A stretch of 64,000 nt of DNA from Tanypteryx hageni (lineage: Eukaryota; Arthropoda; Insecta; Odonata; Petaluridae). The position numbers and the translations under genes are program-made. The notes beneath the pieces are model-generated. The model saw nothing but the letters and a program-made list of their open reading frames with translations. It ran no database searches and was not told the DNA's origin. This document shows positions 21,646 to 33,979 of the stretch, piece after piece; the first letter of the stretch is position 1; every line of letters starts with the position of its first letter. The stretch covers positions 97,938,207 to 98,002,206 of the forward strand of contig CM054116.1 in NCBI GenBank assembly GCA_028673005.1. Reading direction: 5' to 3'.

Positions 21646-21994
21646 CAGGCATGTCAAACTGGCGGTCCGCTGGGCCTTTCTGTGCCTTACTGCGGCCCGA
21701 TAGCTAATTTTTGTCTCAAGTGAATCGTGTGGGATTTCATATAAATTATTTGTTTTTGCGATAGGAGGCGATATTGTTTCATCGCTACCGAATTACAATG
21801 GAACGCATTTTCTAAATTATTGTTTTTAATTGTAAAACAAGCGTCCAATCTTCTAGCTCCAGTCTTTCGTTCCATCTCTGGCCCTCATTAAACAACTGCG
21901 GCCTTTCTCTAACATCCATCGGTTCAATGCAGCCCTTCTATATCATTCGTCGCTTTAATGCGGCTCGGACGCCTCTTCGAGTTTGACATGCTTG
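21646..21994. mobile_element. hAT-like MITE
   Basis: Starts CAGGCATGTCAAACTGGCGG and ends, inverted, CAAGCATGTCAAACTCGAAG, sharing GCATGTCAAACT. Flanks TTCTACGC (21638-21645) and TTCTATAC (21995-22002) agree at six of eight positions, as an old 8-bp duplication would. A second, older copy lies in G-alpha intron 5. Confidence 0.75.
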
Positions 21995-22002
21995 TTCTAT
22001 AC

Positions 22003-23240
22003 CCTTCAAGTTAGAGCGAATAAATTTTGAGGGATTGTTCATGGGCGTAAGCTCTTCTTCCGGTTGAAATTTGAAGACTCCAGGACAACCTAGGTGGTGT
22101 AGTGGGAGACACAACGAACAATAAAACATTATATTAGTGAACTACTTCTACGTTGTTCAAGTTAGAGTAACCAGGTTTTCAGGATAGTTTTTGCTGGTGA
22201 CAGTCATGAACCCTATAGATTTTTGGGTCCGTCCATCTCTCCGTTTGCCTTTTGGCTGGGCGTATACCTATATTTTTTGTTTAAAAAGCCCGCCTTTAAT
22301 GTCTGGTTCGTTAGTTTTTTTACTTGTTTAAGTACGATTCATGGATTAATCTTGGTTATGCGATCTAACCTCCTGAGACCCGCGGTCAAGTATACTGGAC
22401 TTCTAATTTCACTTCTATTTTTATTAATTAAACTTATATCACTCAGACCCATAGCTCAGTACACTGGACCTCATTTTGCAAATGAACTAGACAAAAAATA
22501 TTTAAAAAAATATATATTAACAATTATTAGTACCTAACTGACTTGGAACACCAATTTCAGACATCTTGAACAAAAATTACGTTGGGTCTCAAGAAGATAT
22601 AACTACAAGACGTTCTTAGTCCCATGATTGTCCTAAAAACCGTACTCTTCCGCAATACCGTCTATAACTGATTGAAATGGTTGATTAAAATATGAAACGA
22701 TCGAGTTAAAAAATTAAACAATGTAGTATGCGAACAGCGATTTGATTTTCATAAATGAGATCATGTTCAGTCACAAAAATAAGGTGGAATATTTCGAATG
22801 AGTTATTTCACCCTCTGGGACTGGCGAACCTAGAGTATATATCTCTTTTTAACCCGAAAAAACAGTTTACGTTAGGTCTTTTATGGGTTCCAGGAATCTC
22901 TTTCCTGCCGAATATCTCTCGATCGATGCTACTGATTTGCATGATCTCGTCTATATTTAATCGTTTTTTGTGCGTTCATGTTTAACATCATTGATGCGAA
23001 CGAACACAACGAGGATTTCTTTCTCAATTCTTCCTCAATTTCTCAGTCAACTGTCTCGAATATTTGGCAAAATAAGTTTACTTCCTGCTTGGACAAAAGA
23101 TTGAATTACGGTCCTGTTGTTTTCGGTCCAAGCTTTTTTATTCACAAAACCCTCAAGGCCCGTTTTGGCCGACAAAAATAAGATAGCGATTAACACGTTT
23201 AACGGTGGAACCGGAAACCATTTTACCATTACGTAAACAT
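22003..23240. other. Intergenic, one short direct repeat
   Basis: A roughly 30-base motif, CT(G/C)AGACCC then CAAGTATACTGGACTTC or CAGTACACTGGACCTC, occurs twice at about 22372 and 22444. The rest is AT-rich and unassigned. Confidence 0.4.
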
Positions 23241-24360
23241 TCTCGTTAAGATAACTTTCAATTCGCGATCCCCAGTCCTAATCAAAAATGATTTCCCCGG
23301 GCATTGAATAAGGCGAGCAGTACGTTCGCGATCGCGTCGGATCGTTTTACTCGACATCACCCCGTCGAAGGCTCGCGCGTTTTGGCGAAAAATCGACGGA
23401 AAATATCCCGCCCGAGTCAACCCGCGAGATCGCCGAGCATCAAATTTGAATCCTCGAAGACGTGTATATATTTGCACGTCGGTCTTATTCTCTGTCGTAT
23501 CTCTCCCAGCGAGAAAACCCTCATCGGGTCGGCCTCCAACGCTCTCTTCTCGGCATTATCTTCTCCCCGCTGCCCCGCCGACGGCGCCTCTGCTCTCCCG
23601 CTCTCCCTCCGGTATCTTTAGTGAGCAGCCCTGGGTGTGAAAATAGAACCCCAGTGCCTATTCTGCGTGGTCGGGACTTCTCGCCACTTCCGAAACGGAT
23701 ATTCGCTCCCTCCACTCCGCCACGAATTCCACGCAGTGTTCCCCCCTCCTCCTCTCCTACCCACTCTCCCTCCTCCCCTCCGACGCCTCCGCCAGTCTCT
23801 CCCTTCCCCTCGAGTCTCTCCCACACGCCCACCTCTCCCTCTCCGCTCCCTTTCCCAGCCGAACGAGGTGGGGTGAGCGACTAAAGGGTGGGGACAAGAA
23901 GGGGGGTGGGAAGAGAAAGAGGATGAGTGCGTGAAGAAGATGTGAGAGGCTCCCGCTTGACCCCATTTCGACCACTCACGGTCGCCCTCCTCTTTGTCGG
24001 CCGAGAGGGATACGGAGGAGAAGGTCGAAGGGGTTAATAAGGGGATAGGAGGAACGACAAGGGACCGGCTGAATTACGTAAGGATGGAAGGATTATGTAA
24101 ATGCGTGGTTTCGCGGGGGTGGATGAGTACGGTCGTTGGTTGTATTTTATTTTGTTGCGGGGATCATATCGCGAGGAGAATGCGGGGTACCTTTCGGGAG
24201 AGATTAAATCGACGGCAGCTGTTTCGCGCGTTCCTGAGTCGGGGTGCGTTCCAGGGAGGATGCTTAGGGAGGGAGGGAACAGGGCAACAGAGATTAAAGG
24301 AGGAAGGCCTTCGTTGTGCGTTATGTGATGAGAATCATATAAAGAGGGCTTCCAGATGAA
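23240..24360. other. CpG-rich block with a long pyrimidine-rich tract
   Basis: GC and CpG content rise sharply. About 23560-23870 on the + strand is mostly C and T (CCTCCTCTCC-like runs), followed by a G-rich stretch (about 23875-24350). Open frames of 60-160 codons occur in several frames because stops are rare here; their products are low-complexity Pro/Ser or Arg/Gly and match nothing. It may be the promoter or first exon of an unseen gene, or a structural island. Confidence 0.4.
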
Positions 24361-24420
24361 ACGGCGGTATGGGGTGTAATTGCTTGTGTGATGTATATTC
24401 TCCTGGCTAAATGGATTAGA

Positions 24421-26008
24421 TAGGAGGTGGGGAAATGACGACTCGCGGGCCACCACAGGCCCGCTAGAGCATTTTGTACGGCCCGCAATGAGAGCAAAAC
24501 ATGAAATGTAATGCAAAATCTTCGTATATTTTCTTAAAAAATCTAATGTGAGAAAAATTTAAAGACTTTACAAAGAACAAGAAATAAACTCATAGCCTTC
24601 TGATATTGGATATAGCCAGAGGCTCCAACGATTAAGAAAATAGAAAGCATTAATAAGACGTAATTAAGCGTAAAGTAGGTAGGTAGGTAGTGTGGTGGTG
24701 GGAATTAAAAAAATAGTTTTAAAAATATCTCTTTAACAATATGGGAAAATATTTCGAACAAACGTAGAAAATTAAATTTTCTACAACTTTTATTCCAATA
24801 CGTTTTTACATTCATCAAATATAAAAGCACATATATAAAAAAATCTGATGTGGCCACCACATGACTTTCTCCATACCTGTAATATTTCTAATAATTTCAA
24901 ATAGGTTAAATGATAATAAGTATTTTAAGGAACTGCAAGAAAAATTTAGACTTTACAAAGAACAGAAATAAACTCGAACTGTAGCCTTTTGATATTGGAT
25001 ATAGCTCCGAAGCTGCAACATTTAAGAAAATAAAAAAAGGAGCGTAATGTGTTTACAATACTCGCCGGTAGGTGGTGTGGGGGTGGCAGCTAAAAAATTT
25101 CGTTTTTAAAATATCTCTTAAACAATGTATTATATGGGAAATTGTTTCAAACAAAGGTTATAGAAAATTAAATTACCTACAACATTTATTCCAGTATTTG
25201 TTTACATTAATCAAATATCAATTCAAATATAAAAAAAAACGGATGTGACAAGAGTAAACACCCACTTCCGGTTGACTGATTTTTACCAAAAACTAATAAC
25301 CACGTCTTCCTTTAACAAAAGTGTCAAATATAAAATTTCGCCTTGATCTGATTAATAGTTTTTGAGTTAGAGCACCCACAATATCCCAGTCACAGACACC
25401 CACAGACCTCATCCAGAAAATAGTCAAAACATGTTCAGGGAACCTTAAAACGTATTTCCGTTGAAATCTCGAATTCGATTTTTTCCATGAAAACAAACTT
25501 TCTTTATACTTCGTATATGGAGAAAGTAAAAACGGACGTGACAACAGTAAACACTCACTTCTGGTTGACCGATTTTTACCAAAAACTAATTGGTTCTTGT
25601 GCCTTTAACAAATGTGTCAAATAAGTATAAAATATTGCGTTGACCGGATTTATAGCTTTTGAGTTAAGCACCCGCAAAATTCCGGTCACAGACAACATCG
25701 AGAAAATAGTCAAAACGTGTTCAGGGGACCTTAAAACATGCATTTCCGTTGAAATCTCGAATTCGATTTTTTCATGAAGACAATATTTTCTGTATACTTC
25801 ATATATGGAAAAAGTAAAAATAATGCCTTGTGAAGTTTTGACGTTAAATATTATCGATTTTCATTGATAGAATTTTTCGTATTTTCTCCAGCAACTTCCG
25901 ATGTGGACCCTAATGGGGCCCATCGAAGCATCTGCATCTATTAATGCGACCCGCCTAAGCAATCGCAACCGCTAATGCGGCCCGTCTCGTCTAAAATTTT
26001 CCACTCCT
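24421..26008. mobile_element. hAT-like composite element with internal tandem duplications
   Basis: The right end, read inverted, is CAGGAGTGGAAAATTTTAG followed by GACGGGCCGC. The left end is a decayed AGGAGGTGGGGAAATGACG followed by CGCGGGCC. Inside are two copies of a roughly 350-400-base unit (about 24545-24930 and 24940-25235) and two of a roughly 290-base unit (25236-25529 and 25530-25820) ending in ATATGGAGAAAGTAAAA. The inner units belong to the element that stands alone at 57440-58155, so it was probably inserted into the hAT-like element. Confidence 0.55.
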
Positions 26009-29000
26009 GGGTTGGGTATAATCCGGTCCTTGGGAAATAATGATTTCATCATTGAAAATTCATGTTACCGTCCTTTTTGTCTCCAGGAAAACTCGCTCGG
26101 GAATTTTTAATAAATGAAGCTGACGGGACACAGCACAATCATTTAAAATCAAATAGACGGGTTTACTCATTCAGCTATTTTATTGCGTCATTAACTTAGC
26201 CACTCGTTTATTTGACCTAAGTACGATTCGTCGTCTTATGCTACCGAGTATATTTTGTACGCGGCTTTCCAATGTTAATACGGGTTTATTACTTGAAAAA
26301 TACGACAAAACGAACACATTTCATTGTTTTTTCACGAAAACAAATCAATTTAGGAATAATTTCCTTCGATGCCACCTTTACTGATTTCGATCCGTTCCAA
26401 CCTGACGCCAGCAGCGCTAACAGCTCCTCGCTGTCCTATATATCTGCCGATCGTCCCATTTATAGTCCCGGCTGCTCCCAAAAACCTCGGGAATGTTGTA
26501 TTTTTTTTACACCATCTCCCCCGCACTCCGAAAACTGGGCCTTCCTGTCGCCGCGTAACCCCTAATGGCCCTCATCGAGGTGGGGCTGCGAAGCGGAATC
26601 GGGAGGGATCATTTACATCTCTGATGATTCTCTCTTCTGGAGCGCCAAAGCATTTTGCCAAAGCACCGCAGATACCGTCAGGAGTAGCAGGAGTGCTCTG
26701 TTAAAAAAGCTATGATTCGTCACCCGTCGCTATCTGCCCACGAGGCTTAAAAGATTTTCGTTCGCGACAACGATAGTTGGTCTCCGAAATGGCGGACCGA
26801 TTTCGTGGTTATCTCCGTTTCAGATTTAACTCTCAGCCCGGAACCAAAAATTTAATTTTATCTCGCGGAGATTCGGGGAAGCAATGCTGGTATACAATAG
26901 ACGAGAAATTCATCCGATTTAGAGGTATAATTTAAGATCAAAACAGATTTCTCGAAAAAATTTCAATTTTTTAGTTTGAAAATTATAGGGCTTTGGATAT
27001 TTGGCTGTAAACATACCTCAGTTGTGGCTCATTTTCTGCCTATTAAGTGGGAACATTCTCATTTAACGCAGACAGAGAGTACTATAAACGTTCGTTATTA
27101 CGATCTATAGTGAGAGTTTTAAAAGCATCGTGAATTTTATTATGTGAAATATAGTATTTGGATATAAAGAGAAGTTTGCCGAAATGATTCTAATTTTATA
27201 AAATCTAGTAATAACGTTCTTTTATTGTATATTTTAATTAGAGCATATTTTTTTGTGCTCCAGACTTCTTTCTGTTATGAGTTCGATATATCTTGATTCG
27301 TTATAACTGCGTGTGGATAAGATATTCTCGTTCCTTGATCCTCGGTATATTTCATTGCAAATCTGTATTCTAACTAGATAACAAAATGCAACACTATTTA
27401 CTTTCACGTAAATAAAATTCGACAAGGAGGCCCTTATTTTTCAAAATCGGCATTATAAACCCATAAATAAATGTTTATGGCTATTGGAGATACTTATTAA
27501 GCCAACTTGATTTTAGCTATAATGCGAGCTCGATAATTCTATATTGAATGTAACGATGATATTTTGGAAAATGCTCTTATTGTGTAACTAGCGATAAAGT
27601 ATTTGATTTGACAAGTAGTAGTTTTCAAATTTGATCAGATATTCAATTCTGTCGTATTACCTTATAATTTAAGAAACTGTAATGGTTCTTATAGTGCAAG
27701 GAGGGAGAATCACATATGTATAACCTTTACTAACTTATAAAAAAGGAAATTCAGTTTTAAATGCCGTTACCAAATATTAAGAAAAGCTGAACCAGTTGAA
27801 GCACAGGTTATCAACCCAAAATATTAACGTTGGCGCTATTTATTTAATTATGAGGGTGTAATTATCGCGAAAATAAATTTAAATAGATTTTATAAAGTAA
27901 ACATAGGTAATGATAGGTTGTCGTTGCAATAACTATTTTTAACTCCATTAATATTTGAAATTAGCAGATTTAAATTAACGAGATTCAAATAATTATATAA
28001 TTCACGAACTAATATGGCATCACTATACAATACATAAGCCAAAGGCAGATGACACGTTTGCAATTATCATTTCTTAGTTTTTCCGTTAAAACGTACGCGA
28101 AACTTTTGAATAATTTTCCTTAGCAACTATCTCGTATCATTGTTTACAGGATTAATAAAAAAAATAACAATAAAAATTGTGTAGTTTAGTTTGCATATGA
28201 CACCTCTTCTGGCTTTGATATTTTTTGTCCGGAGTTCTCTGAGAAATTTGTGTGTGAGCACTCGGAGGTAATTTCACCTCTAACCATAAACCTTGAAATA
28301 TACATTTCATAGCTTTCAGATTAATTGGAAAATAACCACATCAACTCCACGCTTGAAAGGCTTCCGTCTCACATAAATTATTTTTAAGGCTCGTTGGTAA
28401 TCAGAGATTGCCATTCTCACAATTTATTTGAAAATTTATTAACGGCTTCCATCAACAATCCAAAAGAAGCAGCTTGGAGGAGAAATAAATTAATCGTTCT
28501 GGATTTAAAAAGTTAATGTGTTATTTCGTGAGTTTATGAAAGATCAGTTTAATGCAGATGTATTCGATTGTTTTCCTGTTAGCCAGGTAGCTCTTTCTAA
28601 ACAACATAAGCGGAAACATTATCGAATAAATGGTAACCTTAAAGCATAATTACTGTCTTCAAATTCTCGTCTTTGAAGACGTGATAACAGCAACACTTGA
28701 TTGCTAGATCGAATTGAAAATTTTCACTTAAAAATGAAATGAACAAAATTGGAGAATCGCATTTTTGTGACGCATGACTTAAATGAGATCAACGCTAATA
28801 ATATTAAATATAATGTATGATAAAGTATTTCAATGCAGTTTCAGTCCATCTATTTGTGAGATCAAATACAATGATGAATTAAAATTAAAGAAATTTATTG
28901 TCACTTCCTCCTCACGTAATAGGACATCAATTTAACATTATAAATCAGACGACTCATACTAGCATATTCATCGACAAAATACGCACCACCTCTTAAGAGT

Positions 29001-30059
29001 ATTGTTCTTATTTGATAAAGCGATTAAAAGCAAGAACTATTAACGGAAAGAGATAATCTTTGTTTTCAAGAAATAAAAAACAAACATTAAAATATGTGAG
29101 TGCCAAGAGCACTGATGGAAATGAAGCAAAAGAGTCGATTGTGTACTTGTTAAAAATATCCGAAACAGTGGCGAAATTATTAAGAACAAGTAAGAGTGTT
29201 ATCGGCGAACATGGATAAAATTAACGCGTTTTTTATTTTTTTATGTGCTTACGCCGACGTGTATTCGGTCACTATAGTTTGTAAGTGGCGTCAATGTGGA
29301 AATGTACGCTCAAAATTTCAGCTTTCCATCTTTTAAACCTTCGGAGATGTTGAAAAAATATAAATGGAACTCTATCCGACCCTGTATATTTTTAAAAAAT
29401 CAAATTTAAAGAAAAACTAACGACAACAGTGCAGATATATACCCTCCAAGTTTCAGTCTCGTATCGTTTACGTTTTCGTCAAAATTTCAATTTAAGCAAG
29501 TGCACAGACAGACGCTAAAGTGAAAGTATAAACACATTTAAATAAAAACGCGCTAAAAATGATTCGCCAAAAACGGAAGCTGTTTTAGGGTGGCACACGG
29601 ATGTAACACAAATAAAATACGTATATCTCTTATAATCAATTTCTTATCTACTTCCATGGAGATTTTTATTAAAGTTGAATGGGCGAATTCCAGAATAAGC
29701 ACTAAATATCATAAATTGAAAAATTAAGTATTTGTCTTAAGGGCAAATTCTGGAATTTTCAGGCATAAGACAGGCTCGATAATTCTCTAGTGAACTGAAC
29801 GAGCGAGCTATGTTAGACGCTTTAATTAATGGAATGGGCTCACTACACGATTTTTCAGCACTTTACCAGTATTATAAACTAACATACAGAAAAAGAAATT
29901 AGAACATGCTCACGTTAGCGTCGAGAATCTCATATTTTGAAGCTGATAGAGAATGGTATAACACATCCAAATCGCTAAAGGGATAACGTCTCAAGAAGGA
30001 ATCCATGCCTAACGGATTAAGAAAAGGCGTTTGATCCTTTTCACCTCTGCATGGAGATT
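26009..30059. other. Intergenic, mostly AT-rich; CpG-richer near 26.38-26.9 kb
   Basis: About 26380-26900 is GC-richer with overlapping open frames that are low-complexity and unrecognised. From 27.0 to 30.0 kb the sequence is plain AT-rich with no long open frame and no repeat with clear ends. A stretch near 29.27-29.51 kb (CAAAATTTCAGCTTTCC and similar) resembles transposon 3' regions, without proof. Confidence 0.5.
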
Positions 30060-30935
30060 TATGCATAGAAAGAAATCGAAGATTTATACTGTCTTCATGT
30101 ATATCTACTCATCGTACGTTTAACATTAAGAAGAGAGTGGGACTAAAGGACTCCATGTTTCCAAAATATGGCGCGGCATTGAAAGAAGTATTTAAAATGC
30201 TAGACTGGTAGGAAAAGAGTCTAAAGATAAAAAAGAAGTCATGCGCTTCGCCGATGACATCGTATCACTTGCAAGAAACCCAGAAAATTCACTTAAGCAC
30301 CGAAGGACCAGATATAGCCAACAGAAGGGCGAGACTTGGATTGAATCTCAACAATACCAAGATCACTTTCAACTCATTCGTTCACCATAAGATACGAGTA
30401 TTAGACTGCAATGAAATGGATCTAGAAGAGAATCTAAAACACACAATGTTTGCGTATTCGGATCTCTAGGTAAGATCAACAAAGAGGTGATGATATGGTA
30501 AGCGTTTGAGGAGATTGAAGAAATTTTCAAACCGACGTCTTAGGCCGTCTCTATATGAAGAACATGAAGAAACCTGCTCTTTTTGATACGTGGACCTCGA
30601 AGTTAAAAATCGACCGTCAAATAACGCGCACGAGCATACATTCACCTCGAGAGGTCGGTAGAGGGACTATTGGACCAGGGAACTTACTCAAAAGAGAAGG
30701 GATTCTGGAATGGCATTTGGCCAACCATATTGCCAGGAGACACGGTCAGCGTGGGTCGTCAAGTGATAATGGAGTGAATCACACGAGACGTGAAGAGACC
30801 CAGCATGAGGCTGGAGTACAGATGGGGCTGAAATCTGAGAGAATTTCTCGGAAGATTTTTGGAAGATAGAATCATATAAGCGTGCAAGTTGGGAGATTCT
30901 AGGGGAAGGTCAACATCCAGCGGATGATGATGATG
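30060..30935 (+). pseudogene. Non-LTR retrotransposon (RTE-like) reverse transcriptase remnant
   Basis: Pieces of the C-terminal half of a reverse transcriptase survive in shifting frames. A decayed AALKEVFKMLDW segment (about 30165-30210) comes first, then the catalytic RFADDIVSLARNPE motif at about 30244-30285. Next is DIANRRARLGLNLNNTKITFNSF (frame of 30254-30469), then a HIARRHGQR segment near 30725 and a final WEILGEGQ near 30890-30912. These match the order in RTE-type endonuclease/reverse-transcriptase proteins. At least three frameshifts and several stops make it dead. Confidence 0.75.
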
Positions 30936-31739
30936 GCGATAGACAACGAGAGAGATAACTGACGTACTGAGAAGAAGCGTATGGTTTAGGCAAGGGTCGC
31001 TCTGGATAGTATTAAATCGCACCGCTAGAGCACAAAAACTTATTCGTGTCCCGTTGTCTGACTGGTGACTTTAAAAACTTGACAATTTGGTCTCCGTGTG
31101 GAGTTACGACTTGTGGTTTTTAACGAAGTTCAAAGCAAATTTGTTACGGCAGTTTTCACATTAATCCATATAAGATTTCTTTGGCTGCATCAGGGTGATT
31201 GAGTAATGGGTCCAGCGGATGTACATCTAACGTCAGTTTGTTTTATGGTGATGGTAAATAAAAGCATGTGTATGTAGAAAATATTCTCAGGAGACATGTT
31301 TCTATTTTCAGTGAATGAGTGCAGACAGAAAATGTAGAAGGAAGCGTTCACTTAGAAGACTATATTATTATATCATTAAATATAATAGTCTTTATTTTAT
31401 ATTTATTCGAAATTGATTTTTAAAAATTGAAAATTAACAATTTTAAACAACAATTCGCGGCGATATAGAAATCTTTGTCGCTAATTTTTAACATTTAGGG
31501 AGTTTATAAACTAGTAACGATTAGTAGTGCCAAAACTTTTGGATCGAATCAAAAGACTCGCCGAATTTTTTCCCTTGAAATTCGAACGGATGAAGGTATC
31601 AAAGGGGTGAACGATAATAAGGAAATTCTTCGGCGAGTCGATTTTTTAAGCGAATTTCCGCGCAACCTGCAGAAAGATAAATATCCCAGCTGTTGAGGAA
31701 TCATTGCCGGGTAAAGATGTTGGGAAACCGCCAAACCCT
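30936..31739. other. Intergenic, nothing recognised
   Basis: AT-rich sequence after the retrotransposon remnant. No repeat termini, coding frame or RNA gene can be supported. Confidence 0.5.
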
Positions 31740-32290
31740 CGCGCGCTCGTGTAAAGTAGAAGAGTAGAGTCGAGAAGGAGAGACGGGAATCGGGGAAAAA
31801 GAGAATCAGACGAAACACATGGAAGACAGGAGGAGGAAGAGTCGAGTTTTACAAGAATAGAGACAGGCGGAGGGAGGGGGGCGAGAGCGAGGGAGGGAGT
31901 GACGGAAGAAGGCGGATTAAGATGAGAATTAGAATCGAACCGAAGGAAAGAATACGTATAATACAGGCCAGGTGAGAGACTAAGGGATGGGCGCAGTCTG
32001 AAAGGAAAGATGAAGAAGAGACCGTTCGAAAATGAAGAAAAGGCGAGAGGAATTTGAAGATCGGGATGGGTATGGTGAGAAGGGGGTAGGGGTAAAGAGG
32101 GGGAGGGAAGAGGGAGAGAGATGACGGGGATAATTGAGTGAGGGATAGAAATAGGACCTAGGGAGAGGAAGAATGGTATGAAAGTTGTGACTGCTGGCAA
32201 AATAGAGATGGGTTGGAAGATATGGGAGTGGAAGTGAGGTAAAAGAAAAGATGAGGAGTGTGGAGGGGGAATTTTTCGGATAGGGCGAAT
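31740..32290. repeat. Long purine-rich tract on the + strand
   Basis: About 550 bases are dominated by A and G (GGGAGGGAG, GAGAGAG, GAAGAAG-type runs). The strand bias opens a 254-codon frame on the minus strand whose product is Pro/Ser/Phe-rich and low-complexity; I do not consider it a gene. Such tracts can form triplex DNA. Confidence 0.6.
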
Positions 32291-33960
32291 TACAGGACGA
32301 GAGACGATAAGGATAGAATAGATAGAGTAAAGACTCTTCATTGATCTAGGTACTTTTAAGCAAATTAAATAATTTAAAAACCTAACGATAATATGATTGC
32401 TTTTCGCCACATGCGCGTAAATGGCTGTGTTATTTCAAAATTAATATTTGTTTCGAGAGTCAGACGGTCATCTGTTGTAAGATTTTTTTTTAATGACAGA
32501 CGAAAAAATATACTCCTGGAAGAGTTTCACATTTGAGAAATCGTCTGAATTTATCTCTCGAATCAGCTATGACACCTTTAATTTTTGTCCCATATCAGGT
32601 TCAGAGTAATTTTGGAAAATATAACTCTTCACCAAAAACAAACTTAAAAAATTGTAACTAGTGTAATGGTTTAAAAAATGGCAAAAAAGAGGACAGGGGT
32701 ATCAGTAACTTAAGGTTATATTTAAAAATTAATTCAATTAGCAGTGTAAGGAAATTGTAACACGCAATTTGGAATCATGGGCAAGGATGCGTCATTTTAA
32801 AGAATTCGAAAATGTTTAGTAGATTAATTATGTATTTTCATAACATTTATATTCTCAACCATATACGTTTTATAAAACTATTACTAGGTTTATTCATGTT
32901 GTCAGGAGAGAAATGAAAACCTCATACTCATTGCAAAATTATTGAAAATTTTTAAACTTTTTATCTTATTTCATACAATAGTTTGTGCTTTTAATAGGGA
33001 GAGTTTCATTTAAAACACTTACGCGGTAAAATAATGATTTAAAGTAACTTTTTTCCAAACTTAATGATTTGCAGTATTTTCATTAAGTTAGTTGGCAGGA
33101 TTGTATTTATAAAGTCGTTTCCTTCTTTCGAGGTGCTAAAGCAGTTTTATTTTTTAATAAAAGCTCGCAGACACAGTTTATTTGCTGTTTATAATGCATT
33201 TAATTTAATCACTTATCGCTGAAGTACAAAAAAATGTGTTCTGCTAACTTAGGTTGTTGAACCTCATTCCCAATAGAATACAAGCGTAACGGAAGAAGGG
33301 TAATTTAAAATACTAATTGTAGAACGTATTGCAGAGATTGAAATTTCGATGTGCACCTTAAACATAAAATGCGATAAATCAATTTTTCCTGGAATACGGG
33401 CGTTTAAGCTTGTTCCTAGTTTTCGAAAAAAGTGATTGTCATGGTGTCCGTGTTTGTCCGTGTGTTTGGAGCCCTTAGGACGATTTTCACCGCATTTGGC
33501 AGAAAGACAAAGGTGCTAGAGGTGATTCCTACCCCGTGCGAAAGATCGGATTACCTCTTTATAACCAATACTACGGAAAGCGATTTTTCTTGTATTCGCT
33601 GAATCATTTCCATTCAATTCGAGAAAATCGTTTAAAACATTTCATATTGGCGTCTATTGGAAATGAGACGCATTGTTTTGCGGAATAATTTTTGAAAATT
33701 CTGCGCTTAAATGGTGAATTATCACTTGGGGATTGGACTGTTAAAGGATAACTTAAACGCCATCGTTTAATTTGAGATTTAAAATAATTAATGCCTCGCA
33801 TGCTAATGCGGATAAGCTCGTGATTTAACGGCAAATAATTTTAAATGAAACGAAGGGTTTGAAATTGTCGCATGTTTGGCAAATTGTTATAATATAAGCG
33901 AAAAGATTACGTTTTTATTCGTTTGTTTAAGGGAAATTGACGATTGTCAGACTCGAAGAG
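32291..33960. other. Intergenic, nothing recognised
   Basis: AT-rich. A motif at about 33435-33525 (GTGTCCGTGTTTGTCCGTGTG, then ATTTTCACCGCATTTGGC) is typical of the 5' or inner regions of non-autonomous arthropod transposons, but no ends are seen. Confidence 0.45.
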
Positions 33961-33979
33961 AAATAATATTTAATATTCG

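Noticed and set aside
23462..23884. Overlapping frames of 60-140 codons in the CpG/pyrimidine-rich block
   Set aside because: Frames are open on both strands at once and encode Pro/Ser or Gly/Arg-rich strings, a composition effect.
31646..32410. 254-codon open frame on the minus strand, the longest in the window
   Set aside because: It is the complement of a purine-rich tract; the product is low-complexity Pro/Ser/Leu/Phe with no domain, and the frame exists because stops are rare in such sequence.
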